Below, piece by piece: positions 45,562 through 54,683 of a DNA stretch of 64,000 bases. The stretch is from Akkermansia muciniphila (GTDB taxonomy: Bacteria > Verrucomicrobiota > Verrucomicrobiia > Verrucomicrobiales > Akkermansiaceae), in assembly GCA_945888515.1 (NCBI GenBank), contig CAMDAD010000008.1:62001-126000 (forward strand). The letters are read 5' to 3'. The position numbers and the translations under genes were made by a program. Below the pieces are notes generated by a model that saw only the letters and a program-made list of their open reading frames with translations, was not told the DNA's origin and did no database searches. The first letter of the stretch is position 1. Each line of letters opens with the position of its first letter.

Positions 45562-46125
45562 TTATTTGCTATCTTCTGCGGCTTTATTGCTCTGCTTTAT
45601 AGCTTCTTTAGCCGCTAAGTATTCTTCTCGCGTGATCGTCCCGTTTCCGTCTGTGTCTGCAACAGCAAGAATTTTTTCGTTTTCTTCAGAAATTCCAGAG
45701 GATTCTATTTGTCGCTCTTTTTCTATTTGTCGTCCTTTCTCTATTTTACTATTAACCGATAAGCATGTCGGGACAAGTAAAACAGCAAGAATGATACTAA
45801 ACACAATCAGCGGCAACACGATAAACATACCGCAGCCAAGTTTCACGCCTGACCAGACACCGATATTCTGAGTTGGTGCTTGTTGCTGCGGTAGCGGTGG
45901 GGCATTGCCTGATTGTGGCTGTCGATGTACGGATTGTAATTCGCTCGAAAATGCTTTTTTTTGCTTTTCTTCAGCTCTCATAGCGTCATTTGCAAATCTC
46001 CTCTCTTTGGCTAACGATCGTTGGTATATAATCTTATTTTTTTGTTTTTCACTTCTTTTGCCAGCGTTGAAATCTTCGATCTTTTGGCAGAACACAATCA
46101 AACTTTCACGTATTTCAATCCACAT
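45562..46125 (-). CDS. Single-pass membrane protein with one EF-hand
   Basis: The protein of 187 residues has a charged, helical N-terminus (1-65) and a Pro/Gln-rich linker (68-88). One membrane helix follows (97-118; CGMFIVLPLIVFSIILAVLL). The C-terminal part carries a canonical EF-hand loop, DTDGNGTITREE (Asp157 to Glu168), with all calcium ligands at positions 1, 3, 5, 7 and 12. EF-hands usually come in pairs; only one is present here, so dimerisation would be needed. No family is recognised. It is convergent with the secreted hypothetical gene, and its A+T content is raised. Confidence 0.6.
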   Translation of the reverse strand: MWIEIRESLIVFCQKIEDFNAGKRSEKQKNKIIYQRSLAKERRFANDAMRAEEKQKKAFSSELQSVHRQPQSGNAPPLPQQQAPTQNIGVWSGVKLGCGMFIVLPLIVFSIILAVLLVPTCLSVNSKIEKGRQIEKERQIESSGISEENEKILAVADTDGNGTITREEYLAAKEAIKQSNKAAEDSK

Positions 46126-46293
46126 GTGTGTTTCTATGCAGCACGTAATAAAAGGTCAAGCGCGCCGAGTGCAAAAAAACTACCAACGTTTCCGATGGCA
46201 GGCTAGTGACAAGCACAGAGGGAAATCATGTGGCGGCGAGCGTTTCGGCAGTTGACAGGGTAAAGCAGCGGCGGCTCATTGGGGAGGGCATAG

Positions 46294-46365
46294 CTAGGCA
46301 ATAACGCAGGCCGCATCTGCGAGCCATTGGAGAACGGTGGTGATGATTTCAAGCAATCGCTTCAT
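46294..46365 (-). CDS. Micro-ORF, 23 residues, amphipathic/hydrophobic
   Basis: The frame encodes MKRLLEIITTVLQWLADAAC plus VIA and ends at TAG. Its profile, a basic start followed by a hydrophobic helix, is that of small membrane peptides. No Shine-Dalgarno sequence is evident. It lies 36 bases downstream of the 49-residue frame on the same strand. It may be a leader or membrane peptide, or chance. Confidence 0.25.
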   Translation of the reverse strand: MKRLLEIITTVLQWLADAACVIA

Positions 46366-46401
46366 TTTTAAAACGGATGTTTGAGTGTCCAGTATATCGC
46401 G

Positions 46402-46551
46402 TTAGTATTGGATCTCTGCGGGCTGGTAGTATCGGATCCCGCGGCCTTTCATCTTCATGAAGCAATGCGCTTCAGTTCGGAGCCATGCGCGGTTTCTTGC
46501 GGTTGGCGGCAGGTCTAGGTATCGGAGCGTAAAAGTCTCATCGAGTCGCAT
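46402..46551 (-). CDS. Small hypothetical protein, 49 residues
   Basis: ATG 46551 opens a frame reading MRLDETFTLRYLDLPPTARN, ending RYYQPAEIQY and TAA. The composition is basic and aromatic, with Arg, Tyr and Trp, and clearly more protein-like than other frames in this gap. There is no signal peptide. The family is unknown. It might be the end of a decayed longer gene, but the frame starts and stops cleanly. Confidence 0.35.
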   Translation of the reverse strand: MRLDETFTLRYLDLPPTARNRAWLRTEAHCFMKMKGRGIRYYQPAEIQY

Positions 46552-46686
46552 TTCGGGGCAGGGTGGTAGTTTTTTTCATGGGGAAAAAAGGGGTGAATTT
46601 CCGTCACTAGCGTGACTTTAGAAAACCTCCCTCCTAACTACTCCTCGCCCCATCGCACCGGAACTGCTGTGGAAGCTCGCAGCGTT

Positions 46687-47814
46687 TTACGCGATTTCGC
46701 CAGCGATGGAGTCAACTAACGCACTTCCTCGCTTCGTCAGTGTTAGCGTGCCATCTTGAATGTTCAGCAAGTCCATATCGGCAAGTTGTCGAGCGCGTCG
46801 CAGGCCCGGTTCATCGAGCAGAGAGACAGCGATCCCGTCTGTCGTCCTCAGTCCTAGTGCGATTCGTTCCAATCGAAGGTCCTCCTCTCGCAGTAATTCA
46901 CTCTCGCTTGTGGCATGACCCACGGCGTTGATCATTTCCACGTAGCGAGCGGTATCAGCGATGTTTTTCGATCGAATGCTTGCGATCGTGGAGACCGCCG
47001 AGGGGCCGAGGCCGAGGTAGGGTTCGCCTCGCCAGTAACCGCTATTATGGATCGATTGGTGACCCGGTTTCGCATAGTTAGAAGTTTCGTAGTGCGCGAA
47101 ACCTGCTTTGGTCAGTTGCTCGTGGGCGATGGTGAAATGCTCGTGATCGACTTGGTCATCGACATGCATTTTCCCCTGAAGAAGCGATTCAAAAAAGGCG
47201 GTGTCTTCTTCGTAGGTGAGATTGTAGGCGGAAATGTGATGCGGTTGAAGAGAGATAGCCTGATCGAGACTGTCACGCCATTGTTCCGTCGATTGTCCAG
47301 GGATAGAAAACATCAAGTCGATATTGATCGAGGGAATGTCTGCTTTGTGCAGAAGCTCTACCGAGCGAATCGCTTGTTCGGGATCGTGTTCGCGTCCTAG
47401 CGTTTGCAACACGGGAGATGCGAATGATTGAATGCCTAAAGAAACACGAGTGATGCCTAATGCGCGGAATAGTCGAGCTTTTTCGAGGTCGAACGTCGCT
47501 GGATTGGCTTCTAGCGAAACTTCTTCCAGCTGTGAGAAGTCGATGATCTCATGGAGTGCAGTGAAGAGTTTTTGTAAATGGGTGGGCGATAGCATGGATG
47601 GGGTGCCGCCGCCGAGGAAGAGTGTGCGTGGTTTTTCGCTAAGAGAGTTGATGCGGTTTGTGGATTCCGCTATGATGGCATCGAGAAATGCAGAGATCGG
47701 AGTATTGCCTGGTGTGTGTTTGTAGAACGAGCAATAGGGGCAAACGCGATGGCAGAAGGGGATATGAAGATATGCGAGCACAAGAACGCGCTCATCATGA
47801 GTGACTCGAATCAA
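46687..47814 (-). CDS. hemW: Radical SAM heme chaperone HemW
   Basis: The 375-residue protein carries the radical-SAM cluster motif HIPFCHRVCPYCSFYK with Cys21, Cys25 and Cys28. FLGGGTPSML, LEANPATF, RVSLGIQSF and the SGYWRGEPYLGLGPSA stretch follow. These are HemW hallmarks and separate it from coproporphyrinogen oxidase HemN, which has a fourth cysteine (CxxxCxxCxC) where HemW has CxxxCxxCxF, as here. HemW inserts heme into respiratory enzymes. The gene is alone and divergent from the PSCyt1-type protein, which itself would bind heme. Confidence 0.92.
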   Translation of the reverse strand: MIRVTHDERVLVLAYLHIPFCHRVCPYCSFYKHTPGNTPISAFLDAIIAESTNRINSLSEKPRTLFLGGGTPSMLSPTHLQKLFTALHEIIDFSQLEEVSLEANPATFDLEKARLFRALGITRVSLGIQSFASPVLQTLGREHDPEQAIRSVELLHKADIPSINIDLMFSIPGQSTEQWRDSLDQAISLQPHHISAYNLTYEEDTAFFESLLQGKMHVDDQVDHEHFTIAHEQLTKAGFAHYETSNYAKPGHQSIHNSGYWRGEPYLGLGPSAVSTIASIRSKNIADTARYVEMINAVGHATSESELLREEDLRLERIALGLRTTDGIAVSLLDEPGLRRARQLADMDLLNIQDGTLTLTKRGSALVDSIAGEIA

Positions 47815-47916
47815 GGTGTCAAATCACGAAAAGTTGCTTCGGCAATCAGCTAATACTTGCGGATTTGACGTAAGGAGTTACTTTTTCGCTACGTAGAAGA
47901 AACTATTCTTATTTGC

Positions 47917-50900
47917 ATGCGCACGTTTGCTTTCATCTCCCTTTTTCTCACCTGCGCTGCCGCCAGCGCTAAGGATAAAATCGTTTTCAATCGTGATGTG
48001 CGGCCGATTCTCTCGAAAAACTGTTTTGCCTGTCACGGCTTCGACGCCAACAAGCGCGAGGCAGACTTGCGTCTTGATGAGCGGTCAAGTGCCATTGGAA
48101 AAGCCGAGTCGGGCAAGGCGGCGATTGTGCCCGGCAAGCCGGAGCTTTCCGAGTTATGGCATCGGATCAACTCGACCGATGCCGATGACATCATGCCACC
48201 GCCCAAGCACCACGCGCCACTCGGAGCGAAAGAAATCGAGGTGCTGCGTCGCTGGATCGAGGAAGGTGCCGAGTATCAGGGTCACTGGGCATTTGTGCGT
48301 CCGGAGTCGCCACCCATCCCAGCGCAAGCGGTCGAGGGCGGAAATGCCATTGATGCTTTCGTTCAGCAAAAACACAAAGAGAAACAACTCACGTTTTCGG
48401 CTGAAGCGGATCGTGGAACTTTGCTGCGGCGTGTGAGCCAAGACCTGACCGGACTTCCACCATCGCCGGAGTTAGTCCAGGCATTCATCGCTGACACGCG
48501 TCCGCAGGCATACGAGGAGGCGGTCGATCGTTTGCTCGCATCTCCGCAGTTTGGTGAGCGCATGTCGATGCCGTGGCTGGATGCCGCACGATACGCGGAC
48601 ACGAATGGTTACTCGATCGACGGCGGTCGTCACGCTTGGCTCTGGCGTGACTGGGTGATCAAAGCCTTCAATGACAACATGCCCTATGATCAATTTTTGG
48701 TAAAACAGCTGGCGGGTGATTTGTTGCCCGGAGCCACGGAGTCAGACTTGATTGCTACCGCCTTTCAGCGCAATCACAGTATCACTCACGAGGGCGGTAC
48801 CATCCCTGAGGAAAATCTAACGAATTATGTCGCGGATCGCGTGAAAACTTTCGGCGAGGCAGTGATTGGCCTGACCATGGCTTGTGCGCAGTGTCATGAT
48901 CATAAGTATGATCCGATCACTCAAAAGGATTACTACCAGATGTTTGCGTTTTTCAATCGGCTTGATGACATCGGTCTCGATGGCAACGGCGGAAACAATG
49001 CGCGGCCTGCCATACAGGCGATGTCGCCTCTGGTCCTTCCGGAGGAGGTGGCAAAAGTCAAAGCAGATCTTGCGCAAGCTGAGGCAGAGATGGCTGCGGA
49101 TCATATCGAGCAGCAAATGCGATGGGAGCAACAGCAGCGTGTCATGCATGCCCAACGCGGCAAGGACTTTGCGCTTCAGCCGTGCGAGATGTTAGGTGCG
49201 ACCACACCGAACGGCTCCCCTGATCGGCTGAAGGTCATGCCTGATCAATCGCTGGAAATACACGGCGGCGACTACGCGGCTTACACGGTCAGCACCAAAC
49301 TTCCTGCCGCGATGAAATCTGTAAACGGTGTGCGTTTCATTTTCGAACCATCCGCTCATGCCAAAAATACCATCGGCTATTCCGGTGGCACATTTGTGAT
49401 GACCACCGTGAACGTTGCGGCTAGCGGCTTTCCTGCGGGCAATGTTGATCCGAACGCACCCTTGCCCCTGAAGCGCATCACTGCTAGTGACCAACGAGCG
49501 GGCTTTCCGGTTGTCGCACTCTGGAGTTCCGACCCTCGCACGGGATGGAGTCCGGCAGGTGGCGCGCAGCCGCAGCATGTGACGTTGACCTTTGCGAAGC
49601 CATTGGATGCAGTGAGCTTGCCGTATCTTACCGCCGAGTTGGTTTTCAACTACGCGGGCGGCCACAATCCCGGGAAACTGCGCGTCGTGGCTTTTAGTGG
49701 CGAAACAGACGATAGCGAGTTGCCTGCCGACGTGTGGGCGATCTTGCAAGTCGAGTCCGCACAACGCACCCCCGAACAAGTCGTTCGCGCGAGTCAATAT
49801 TTCCGGGAATTTTCCGACGAACGAGCTGCGATTCGCCATCGTGTAGCGAATCTGCGCGAGAGACTGCAAGTGCTGACGCAAAAGCACTCGGTGCTGGTGA
49901 TGAATGAATCGAAGAAACCTCGCAAAACGCACATACTGGAGAGAGGCGTCTACAGTTCACCGCTAGCGGAGGTGCAGCCTGGCACACCGGCGTTCTTGCC
50001 AGCGATCAACAAACCCAATGCCACCCGCTTGGATCTCGCCCAGTGGACAGTAAGCCGTGATCATCCGCTCACGGCACGTGTGGCGGTAAATCGACTTTGG
50101 GAAATCGCCTTCGGGCAGGGGCTGAGCACATCGACGGCCGACTTCGGATCGCAAGGCGTTTGGCCGACTCATCCGGAATTGTTAGACTGGCTTGCGGTGC
50201 ATTTCATCGAGCGTGGATGGAATGTAAAGGAGATACTCAAGCTGATAGTCATGTCGCGCACCTACCGTCAATCATCGCACACCACGTCGGAAATGTTAGA
50301 GAATGATCCGCTCAATGAATTCTATGCACGCGGACCAAGATTCCGCCTGAGTGCGGAGGCGATTCGCGACCAAGCTCTTGCCGTTTCCGGCCTGTTGGTC
50401 GATCGCATTGGTGGGCCATCAGTCAAAATTTACCAACCCGGCGATCTATGGCGTGCGGTGAGTCACTACGGATCTACGCCTGCAACGGCGCAGACATTCG
50501 TTCAGGATCATGGCGAGAAACTTTATCGGCGTTCGCTTTACACTTATTGGAAACGCACATTACCGCCGACAAATCTCGCGACGTTTGATGCGCCGAATCG
50601 AGAGGTCTGCACCGTTGGTCGCACGAATACGAACACGCCATTGCAAGCGTTGGTTTTGCTGAATGATCCGCAATTTGTCGAAGCCGCACGGCATTTTGCA
50701 CTGAGGATGTTGCGGCAGGGTGACTTGGATGACAGGGCACGCTTGCTTTATGGTTTTCGTGCTGTAACCGCTCGAGATGCCAAGGAAAAGGAAGTGCAGC
50801 TGCTCGAAACCGCCCTGCAAGAGGAGCGGCAGAAATTCCTTGGAAAAACACCACAGGCTCGTGATTATCTAAGCATCGGCGAGAGTCCATTGACGGAAGA

Positions 50901-50982
50901 ATTTCCATTAGAACAGCAGGCAGCATGGACTGCTATGGCGCAATTGCTCTTGAACCTCAGCGAAACCATTACTCGAAACTGA
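47917..50982 (+). CDS. PSCyt1-DUF1549-DUF1553 c-type cytochrome protein
   Basis: This protein of 1,021 residues has a signal peptide (MRTFAFISLFLTCAAASAKD). An N-terminal planctomycete cytochrome C domain contains NCFACHGFD (CxxCH, Cys36, Cys39, His40). The DUF1549 region follows (LLRRVSQDLTGLPPSPELVQ), with a second CxxCH in CAQCHDHKYDP. The C-terminal DUF1553 region (PLTARVAVNRLWEIAFGQGL, then GRTNTNTPLQALVLLNDPQF) closes it. Such proteins are a hallmark of Planctomycetota and Verrucomicrobiota, periplasmic and usually paired with a DUF1501 protein. The role is unproven; links to polysaccharide or sulfatase metabolism have been suggested for the family. Confidence 0.92.
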   Translation: MRTFAFISLFLTCAAASAKDKIVFNRDVRPILSKNCFACHGFDANKREADLRLDERSSAIGKAESGKAAIVPGKPELSELWHRINSTDADDIMPPPKHHAPLGAKEIEVLRRWIEEGAEYQGHWAFVRPESPPIPAQAVEGGNAIDAFVQQKHKEKQLTFSAEADRGTLLRRVSQDLTGLPPSPELVQAFIADTRPQAYEEAVDRLLASPQFGERMSMPWLDAARYADTNGYSIDGGRHAWLWRDWVIKAFNDNMPYDQFLVKQLAGDLLPGATESDLIATAFQRNHSITHEGGTIPEENLTNYVADRVKTFGEAVIGLTMACAQCHDHKYDPITQKDYYQMFAFFNRLDDIGLDGNGGNNARPAIQAMSPLVLPEEVAKVKADLAQAEAEMAADHIEQQMRWEQQQRVMHAQRGKDFALQPCEMLGATTPNGSPDRLKVMPDQSLEIHGGDYAAYTVSTKLPAAMKSVNGVRFIFEPSAHAKNTIGYSGGTFVMTTVNVAASGFPAGNVDPNAPLPLKRITASDQRAGFPVVALWSSDPRTGWSPAGGAQPQHVTLTFAKPLDAVSLPYLTAELVFNYAGGHNPGKLRVVAFSGETDDSELPADVWAILQVESAQRTPEQVVRASQYFREFSDERAAIRHRVANLRERLQVLTQKHSVLVMNESKKPRKTHILERGVYSSPLAEVQPGTPAFLPAINKPNATRLDLAQWTVSRDHPLTARVAVNRLWEIAFGQGLSTSTADFGSQGVWPTHPELLDWLAVHFIERGWNVKEILKLIVMSRTYRQSSHTTSEMLENDPLNEFYARGPRFRLSAEAIRDQALAVSGLLVDRIGGPSVKIYQPGDLWRAVSHYGSTPATAQTFVQDHGEKLYRRSLYTYWKRTLPPTNLATFDAPNREVCTVGRTNTNTPLQALVLLNDPQFVEAARHFALRMLRQGDLDDRARLLYGFRAVTARDAKEKEVQLLETALQEERQKFLGKTPQARDYLSIGESPLTEEFPLEQQAAWTAMAQLLLNLSETITRN

Positions 50983-50984
50983 AT

Positions 50985-52412
50985 ATGTCACAGGATTATT
51001 TCACGCGTCGTGCTTTTCTGGGAACTTCTTCCGCTGCGATGGGTCAGTTGGCGCTGGCCTCATTATTGGGGCAGGAATCTGCCTCTGCCGCGAGTCATGA
51101 GCTGATGAGGACTTTTGCGCCCAAGGCGAAACGCGTCATTTGTTTATTTCAATCGGGCGGCCCGTCCCATGTCGATTTGTTTGACGGTAAGCCATCTCTG
51201 CAAAAATATCATGGTCAAAATCTGCCGAACGAGGTGCGCGGTGATCAGCGGGTCACGGGGATGACCTCAGGTCAATCGTCTTTTCCTGTGGTGCAGCCGA
51301 TCTCCAGCGGCAAACTTTGCGGTCCCGGACAGGTGTATATCAGCGATCTTTTGCCGTGGACGCAAAAAATCGCAGAAGAAATCTGTGTGATTCGCTCGAT
51401 GCATACCGAGGCAATCAATCACGATCCCGCCATCACGCTTGCCAACACGGGCAGCATGCAACTCGGAAATGCCTCGGCAGGGGCGTGGATTAGTTATGGT
51501 CTCGGCACAGATAACTCGAATCTTCCCGCTTTCATGGTCTTGGTCTCTCAAGGAACAGGCAAGAATCCGGGGCAACCGATCTTTTCCCGACTGTGGGGTA
51601 GCGGTTTTTTACCATCCGAGCATCAAGGCGTGCTCCTGCGCGGTGGTGCCGAGCCTGTGTTGTATATCGATAATCCAAGTGGCATCGCACGAGAACATCG
51701 CCGCGCGCAACTCGATTCCCTAGCGGCGATGAATCAGCAATTCGGCGAGTTGTCTGGCGATGCCGAAACCTTTGCTCGCATCCAGCAATACGAAATGGCC
51801 TTCCGCATGCAGGCCTCGGTGCCGGAATTGACGGATCTATCGAATGAGTCTCCCGAAACGTTTGAACTCTACGGTAAGGAGTCCCGCAAGCTCGGCACCT
51901 ATGCGGCGAACTGTTTGCTCGCTCGCCGACTCGCCGAACGCGGTGTGCGTTTCATTCAGCTTTTCCATCGCGGCTGGGACCAGCACATCGCCATCACCAA
52001 GCAGCTTCCTGCCCAATGCCGCGATACGGATCAGCCCAGCGCCGCATTGATTATGGACTTGAAACGTCGTGGCTTGCTCGATGATACTCTGGTCATTTGG
52101 GGTGCGGAATTCGGGCGCACGGTTTATTCGCAAGGTGCTCTTGGCTCTCCCGTTGCAGGACGCGATCATCATGGTCGATGCTTCTCGATCTGGTTGGCTG
52201 GTGGCGGCATCAAGCCAGGATATGTTCATGGGGAAACGGATGACTTCGCTTGGAACATCACGCGTGATCCCGTGCATCTTCGCGATCTACACGCGACCAT
52301 GCTCCATCAACTCGGTCTCAATCATGATCGTTTTGTCTACCCCTATCGCGGGTTGGATCAAAAGCTGGTTGGTGTGGAGCCGGCGCGCGTGGTGAAGCAG
52401 ATTCTGGTCTGA
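50985..52412 (+). CDS. DUF1501 protein with Tat signal (sulfatase-like fold)
   Basis: The 475-residue protein begins MSQDYFTRRAFLGTSSAAMG, a twin-arginine signal with RRAFLG. The body has LFQSGGPSHVDLFDGKP, HTEAINHDPAITLANTGSMQ, WGAEFGRTVYSQG and RDHHGRCFSIWLAGGGIKPG. These are the diagnostic runs of DUF1501, a member of the alkaline phosphatase/sulfatase superfamily. It should fold in the cytoplasm and be exported by Tat. It begins 2 bases after the PSCyt1 stop, so the pair forms an operon. An upstream in-frame start at 50925 lies inside the previous gene and lacks the signal peptide form. Confidence 0.92.
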   Translation: MSQDYFTRRAFLGTSSAAMGQLALASLLGQESASAASHELMRTFAPKAKRVICLFQSGGPSHVDLFDGKPSLQKYHGQNLPNEVRGDQRVTGMTSGQSSFPVVQPISSGKLCGPGQVYISDLLPWTQKIAEEICVIRSMHTEAINHDPAITLANTGSMQLGNASAGAWISYGLGTDNSNLPAFMVLVSQGTGKNPGQPIFSRLWGSGFLPSEHQGVLLRGGAEPVLYIDNPSGIAREHRRAQLDSLAAMNQQFGELSGDAETFARIQQYEMAFRMQASVPELTDLSNESPETFELYGKESRKLGTYAANCLLARRLAERGVRFIQLFHRGWDQHIAITKQLPAQCRDTDQPSAALIMDLKRRGLLDDTLVIWGAEFGRTVYSQGALGSPVAGRDHHGRCFSIWLAGGGIKPGYVHGETDDFAWNITRDPVHLRDLHATMLHQLGLNHDRFVYPYRGLDQKLVGVEPARVVKQILV

Positions 52413-52835
52413 CGATTCGGTGCGAGTACGGGCGTCTTCAACAACATGACTGCCATTGTCAAAGCGGTGCGTTTGGGTGTTAGGTCAGCTTCCGAGAACT
52501 TGATTCTGCTCTTTTCTATGGAGAATGGCTAAAACTCGCTGCACGGCGACGCAAACTAGAGGCGGAGGGTTTTGAATTGCCAGCGACAGTTCTGGCGCAT
52601 AGGCATTGTTGAGAAATCGGCACGAATGGGAAGGTTTCGGAAGCTTCGACATCGCAGTAACCACTGCCGAAGAAAAAGGAATCGTGAGGATGGCGAAATG
52701 CTACTACCGATGCAGTAGAGAAAAAAGCAGACTGAAACATGACCACTCGCGATGAAATGCTCGTCGCGTCACATGCGTTTGGTCCAGTGCAAATCAGGAT
52801 TGCCAGCGCTGTCGGGGGCGTGCTAGTTTCTGGCA
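52413..52835. other. Gap with an orphan open stretch
   Basis: The 423 bases between the DUF1501 stop and the ABC transporter hold no convincing gene. At 52484-52612 (plus) a 42-codon stretch without a start codon reads like protein (FRELDSALFYGEWLKLAARR, ending LAHRHC). It may be the tail of a lost gene. An antisense frame across the gap has low-complexity, non-protein composition. Confidence 0.5.
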
Positions 52836-54635
52836 GTGAAACAAACTGGCTTACGACGCTATTATTCCCTTTTGTGGGAGGCACGATTGACCTTCGGCGG
52901 GGGAATTCTGGCGGGGATTTCCTACGGTCTGGCCAGTGGGCTGGGATTACCGACGCTGGTGAAGTATGTGTTTCCGATCTTGTTTCGTGACAGTGAGGGA
53001 ATGAATCAGGTGCCAGGTTGGCTGATTGATTTCCAAGCGCAGTATTTGAAGGATTCGGTGGAGTCGATGACAATGCTCGTATGCGCATTCATACCATTGA
53101 TTTTTCTCGTGCGCGGTTTATCGGGCTACTTGAATACCTACCTCATCAATAAAACGGGATTTATCGTTCTGGAAAAAGTGCGGTTGTTGGCATTTGCTAA
53201 GTTACAGCGATTACCGATGAGTTACTATCACGGCAACAAGTCCGGCGATTTGTTGTCTCGGTTGACGTATGATGCCGAGGTGATACGCAACGCGATCGCC
53301 CAGGGGAGCAATGACCTGATCAAGCAGCCTGCCACCCTCATCGCGGCCAGCGCTTACTTGATATCGGAAGCGATGAAACAGGGTAGCATGGCGATGGCGA
53401 TGATTGGACTTTTTTCGATCCCCTTGTGTGTGCTGCCGATTTCACGCGCGGGCAAACGCATCGCTCGACGGAGCAAGACTGTGCAGCGTCAGATGGGTGA
53501 GACTTCATCCACGATCAATGAGACGCTGCAATCGCCGCTGGAGGTTCGCGTCTATCAGTTAGAAAAACGTCAGATGGATACCTACAGTGGTCAGGTGCGC
53601 GAGGTATTGCGGCTCTTACTCAAAGTAGTGAAATACAAGGCATTGATTTCACCCTCGATCGAGGTAGTGGCCTCTGTGGGGTTTGCCTTTGCTCTCTACA
53701 TGGGCGTGCAGCGCGGCATGACTTTGGAGCAATTTATGTCCGTAGGAGCCGCGTTATTTATGGCCTACGAGCCAGTAAAAAAACTAGGTGCCGTGAATGC
53801 TTTGTTGCGTCAGGGGAGCGCGGCGGCGGAGCGATTGGAAATGATCATGCAAGCGGACGAGACGGTCAAGGAACCAGAGCCGTCCGAGATCCGTGCGAGC
53901 GGAGTGATCCATGGTCAGGTTGGTTGGCGTGATGTGAGTTTTTCCTACGGCGAGGAGCCAGTGCTGAGTGGGATTTCGCTCACGGTGGAAAAAGGAGAAA
54001 TGGTGGCTTTTGTTGGCCCAAGTGGTTCTGGAAAAACGACTATGGTGAATTTATTGCCTCGTCTTTTTGATCCCATACAGGGACGGGTAGAGATCGATGG
54101 CTGTGACCTGCGACATTGGTCATTGAAGGATTTGCGATACAATATCGCGGTAGTTCCTCAGATGCCTGTGCTATTTCAGGCGAGCATCATCGATAACATT
54201 CGCGTGGGGCGCGAAGATGCCAGCGATGCGGAAGTAATGACGGCGGCGGAAAAAGCGCATGCGCACGAATTCATCCAACGCTTGCCCGAGGGGTATCAGA
54301 CGGTTGTTGGTGAACGCGGATCCAGTCTATCGGGTGGACAAAGGCAGCGCATCGCGATGGCGCGGGCCTTTCTAAAAGACGCGCCGATTCTTATCCTCGA
54401 TGAAGCCACCAGCGCGCTGGATGCGGAGAGCGAGGCGGCTGTGGCTGAGTCCTTGCAGATTCTGTGCGAGGGACGCACGACGTTTCTCATCGCGCATCGC
54501 TTTTCTACCATTCGCATGGCGAAGCGAATCGTGGTGCTCGAGCGCGGTCGTATCGTGGCGAATGGTAGCTTTGAAGAATTGCAATCGCAGCCCGGCACCT
54601 TTCGCAAGTTGCTCGAAGCGGCGGGTGAGGCGTGA
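52836..54635 (+). CDS. MsbA-like ABC exporter (fused membrane and ATPase domains)
   Basis: The 599-residue half-transporter has about six membrane helices (residues 15-310). The ATPase follows with Walker A GPSGSGKTT (393-401), a Q-loop near PQMP, the signature LSGGQRQRIAMARA from 498, and Walker B ILILDEATSALD. It ends with an H-loop IAHRFST. It works as a homodimer in the inner membrane, exporting lipids, peptides or drugs. The sequence is of MsbA/LmrA type. GTG 52836 is the start, since homology begins directly after it. Heparinase-like and DUF2007 genes follow on the same strand. Confidence 0.92.
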   Translation: MKQTGLRRYYSLLWEARLTFGGGILAGISYGLASGLGLPTLVKYVFPILFRDSEGMNQVPGWLIDFQAQYLKDSVESMTMLVCAFIPLIFLVRGLSGYLNTYLINKTGFIVLEKVRLLAFAKLQRLPMSYYHGNKSGDLLSRLTYDAEVIRNAIAQGSNDLIKQPATLIAASAYLISEAMKQGSMAMAMIGLFSIPLCVLPISRAGKRIARRSKTVQRQMGETSSTINETLQSPLEVRVYQLEKRQMDTYSGQVREVLRLLLKVVKYKALISPSIEVVASVGFAFALYMGVQRGMTLEQFMSVGAALFMAYEPVKKLGAVNALLRQGSAAAERLEMIMQADETVKEPEPSEIRASGVIHGQVGWRDVSFSYGEEPVLSGISLTVEKGEMVAFVGPSGSGKTTMVNLLPRLFDPIQGRVEIDGCDLRHWSLKDLRYNIAVVPQMPVLFQASIIDNIRVGREDASDAEVMTAAEKAHAHEFIQRLPEGYQTVVGERGSSLSGGQRQRIAMARAFLKDAPILILDEATSALDAESEAAVAESLQILCEGRTTFLIAHRFSTIRMAKRIVVLERGRIVANGSFEELQSQPGTFRKLLEAAGEA

Positions 54636-54683
54636 TTTCCGGTGCTTGCAAGTTTTGGCACGGAGTCGCCGTATGGTGATAGC

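Larger units (their letters stand above)
46126..46686. other. Accessory region with micro-ORFs only
   Basis: No frame above 60 codons here looks real. On the minus strand two short, protein-like frames follow each other (46402-46551 and 46294-46365), listed separately. The rest shows no hairpin, tRNA or known element. Confidence 0.55.

Noticed and set aside
44485-46686. Duplicated tRNA-Leu 3' end as an attachment site
   Set aside because: Only a 7-base CGTGCGC match recurs, at the first hairpin repeat; too short to support integration.
49192-49932. 246-codon antisense frame in the PSCyt1 gene
   Set aside because: The sense frame carries conserved domains; the antisense protein has none.
52516-53088. 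Antisense frame across the gap before the ABC exporter
   Set aside because: Low-complexity Ser/Pro/Arg composition, and it overlaps the ABC gene start.
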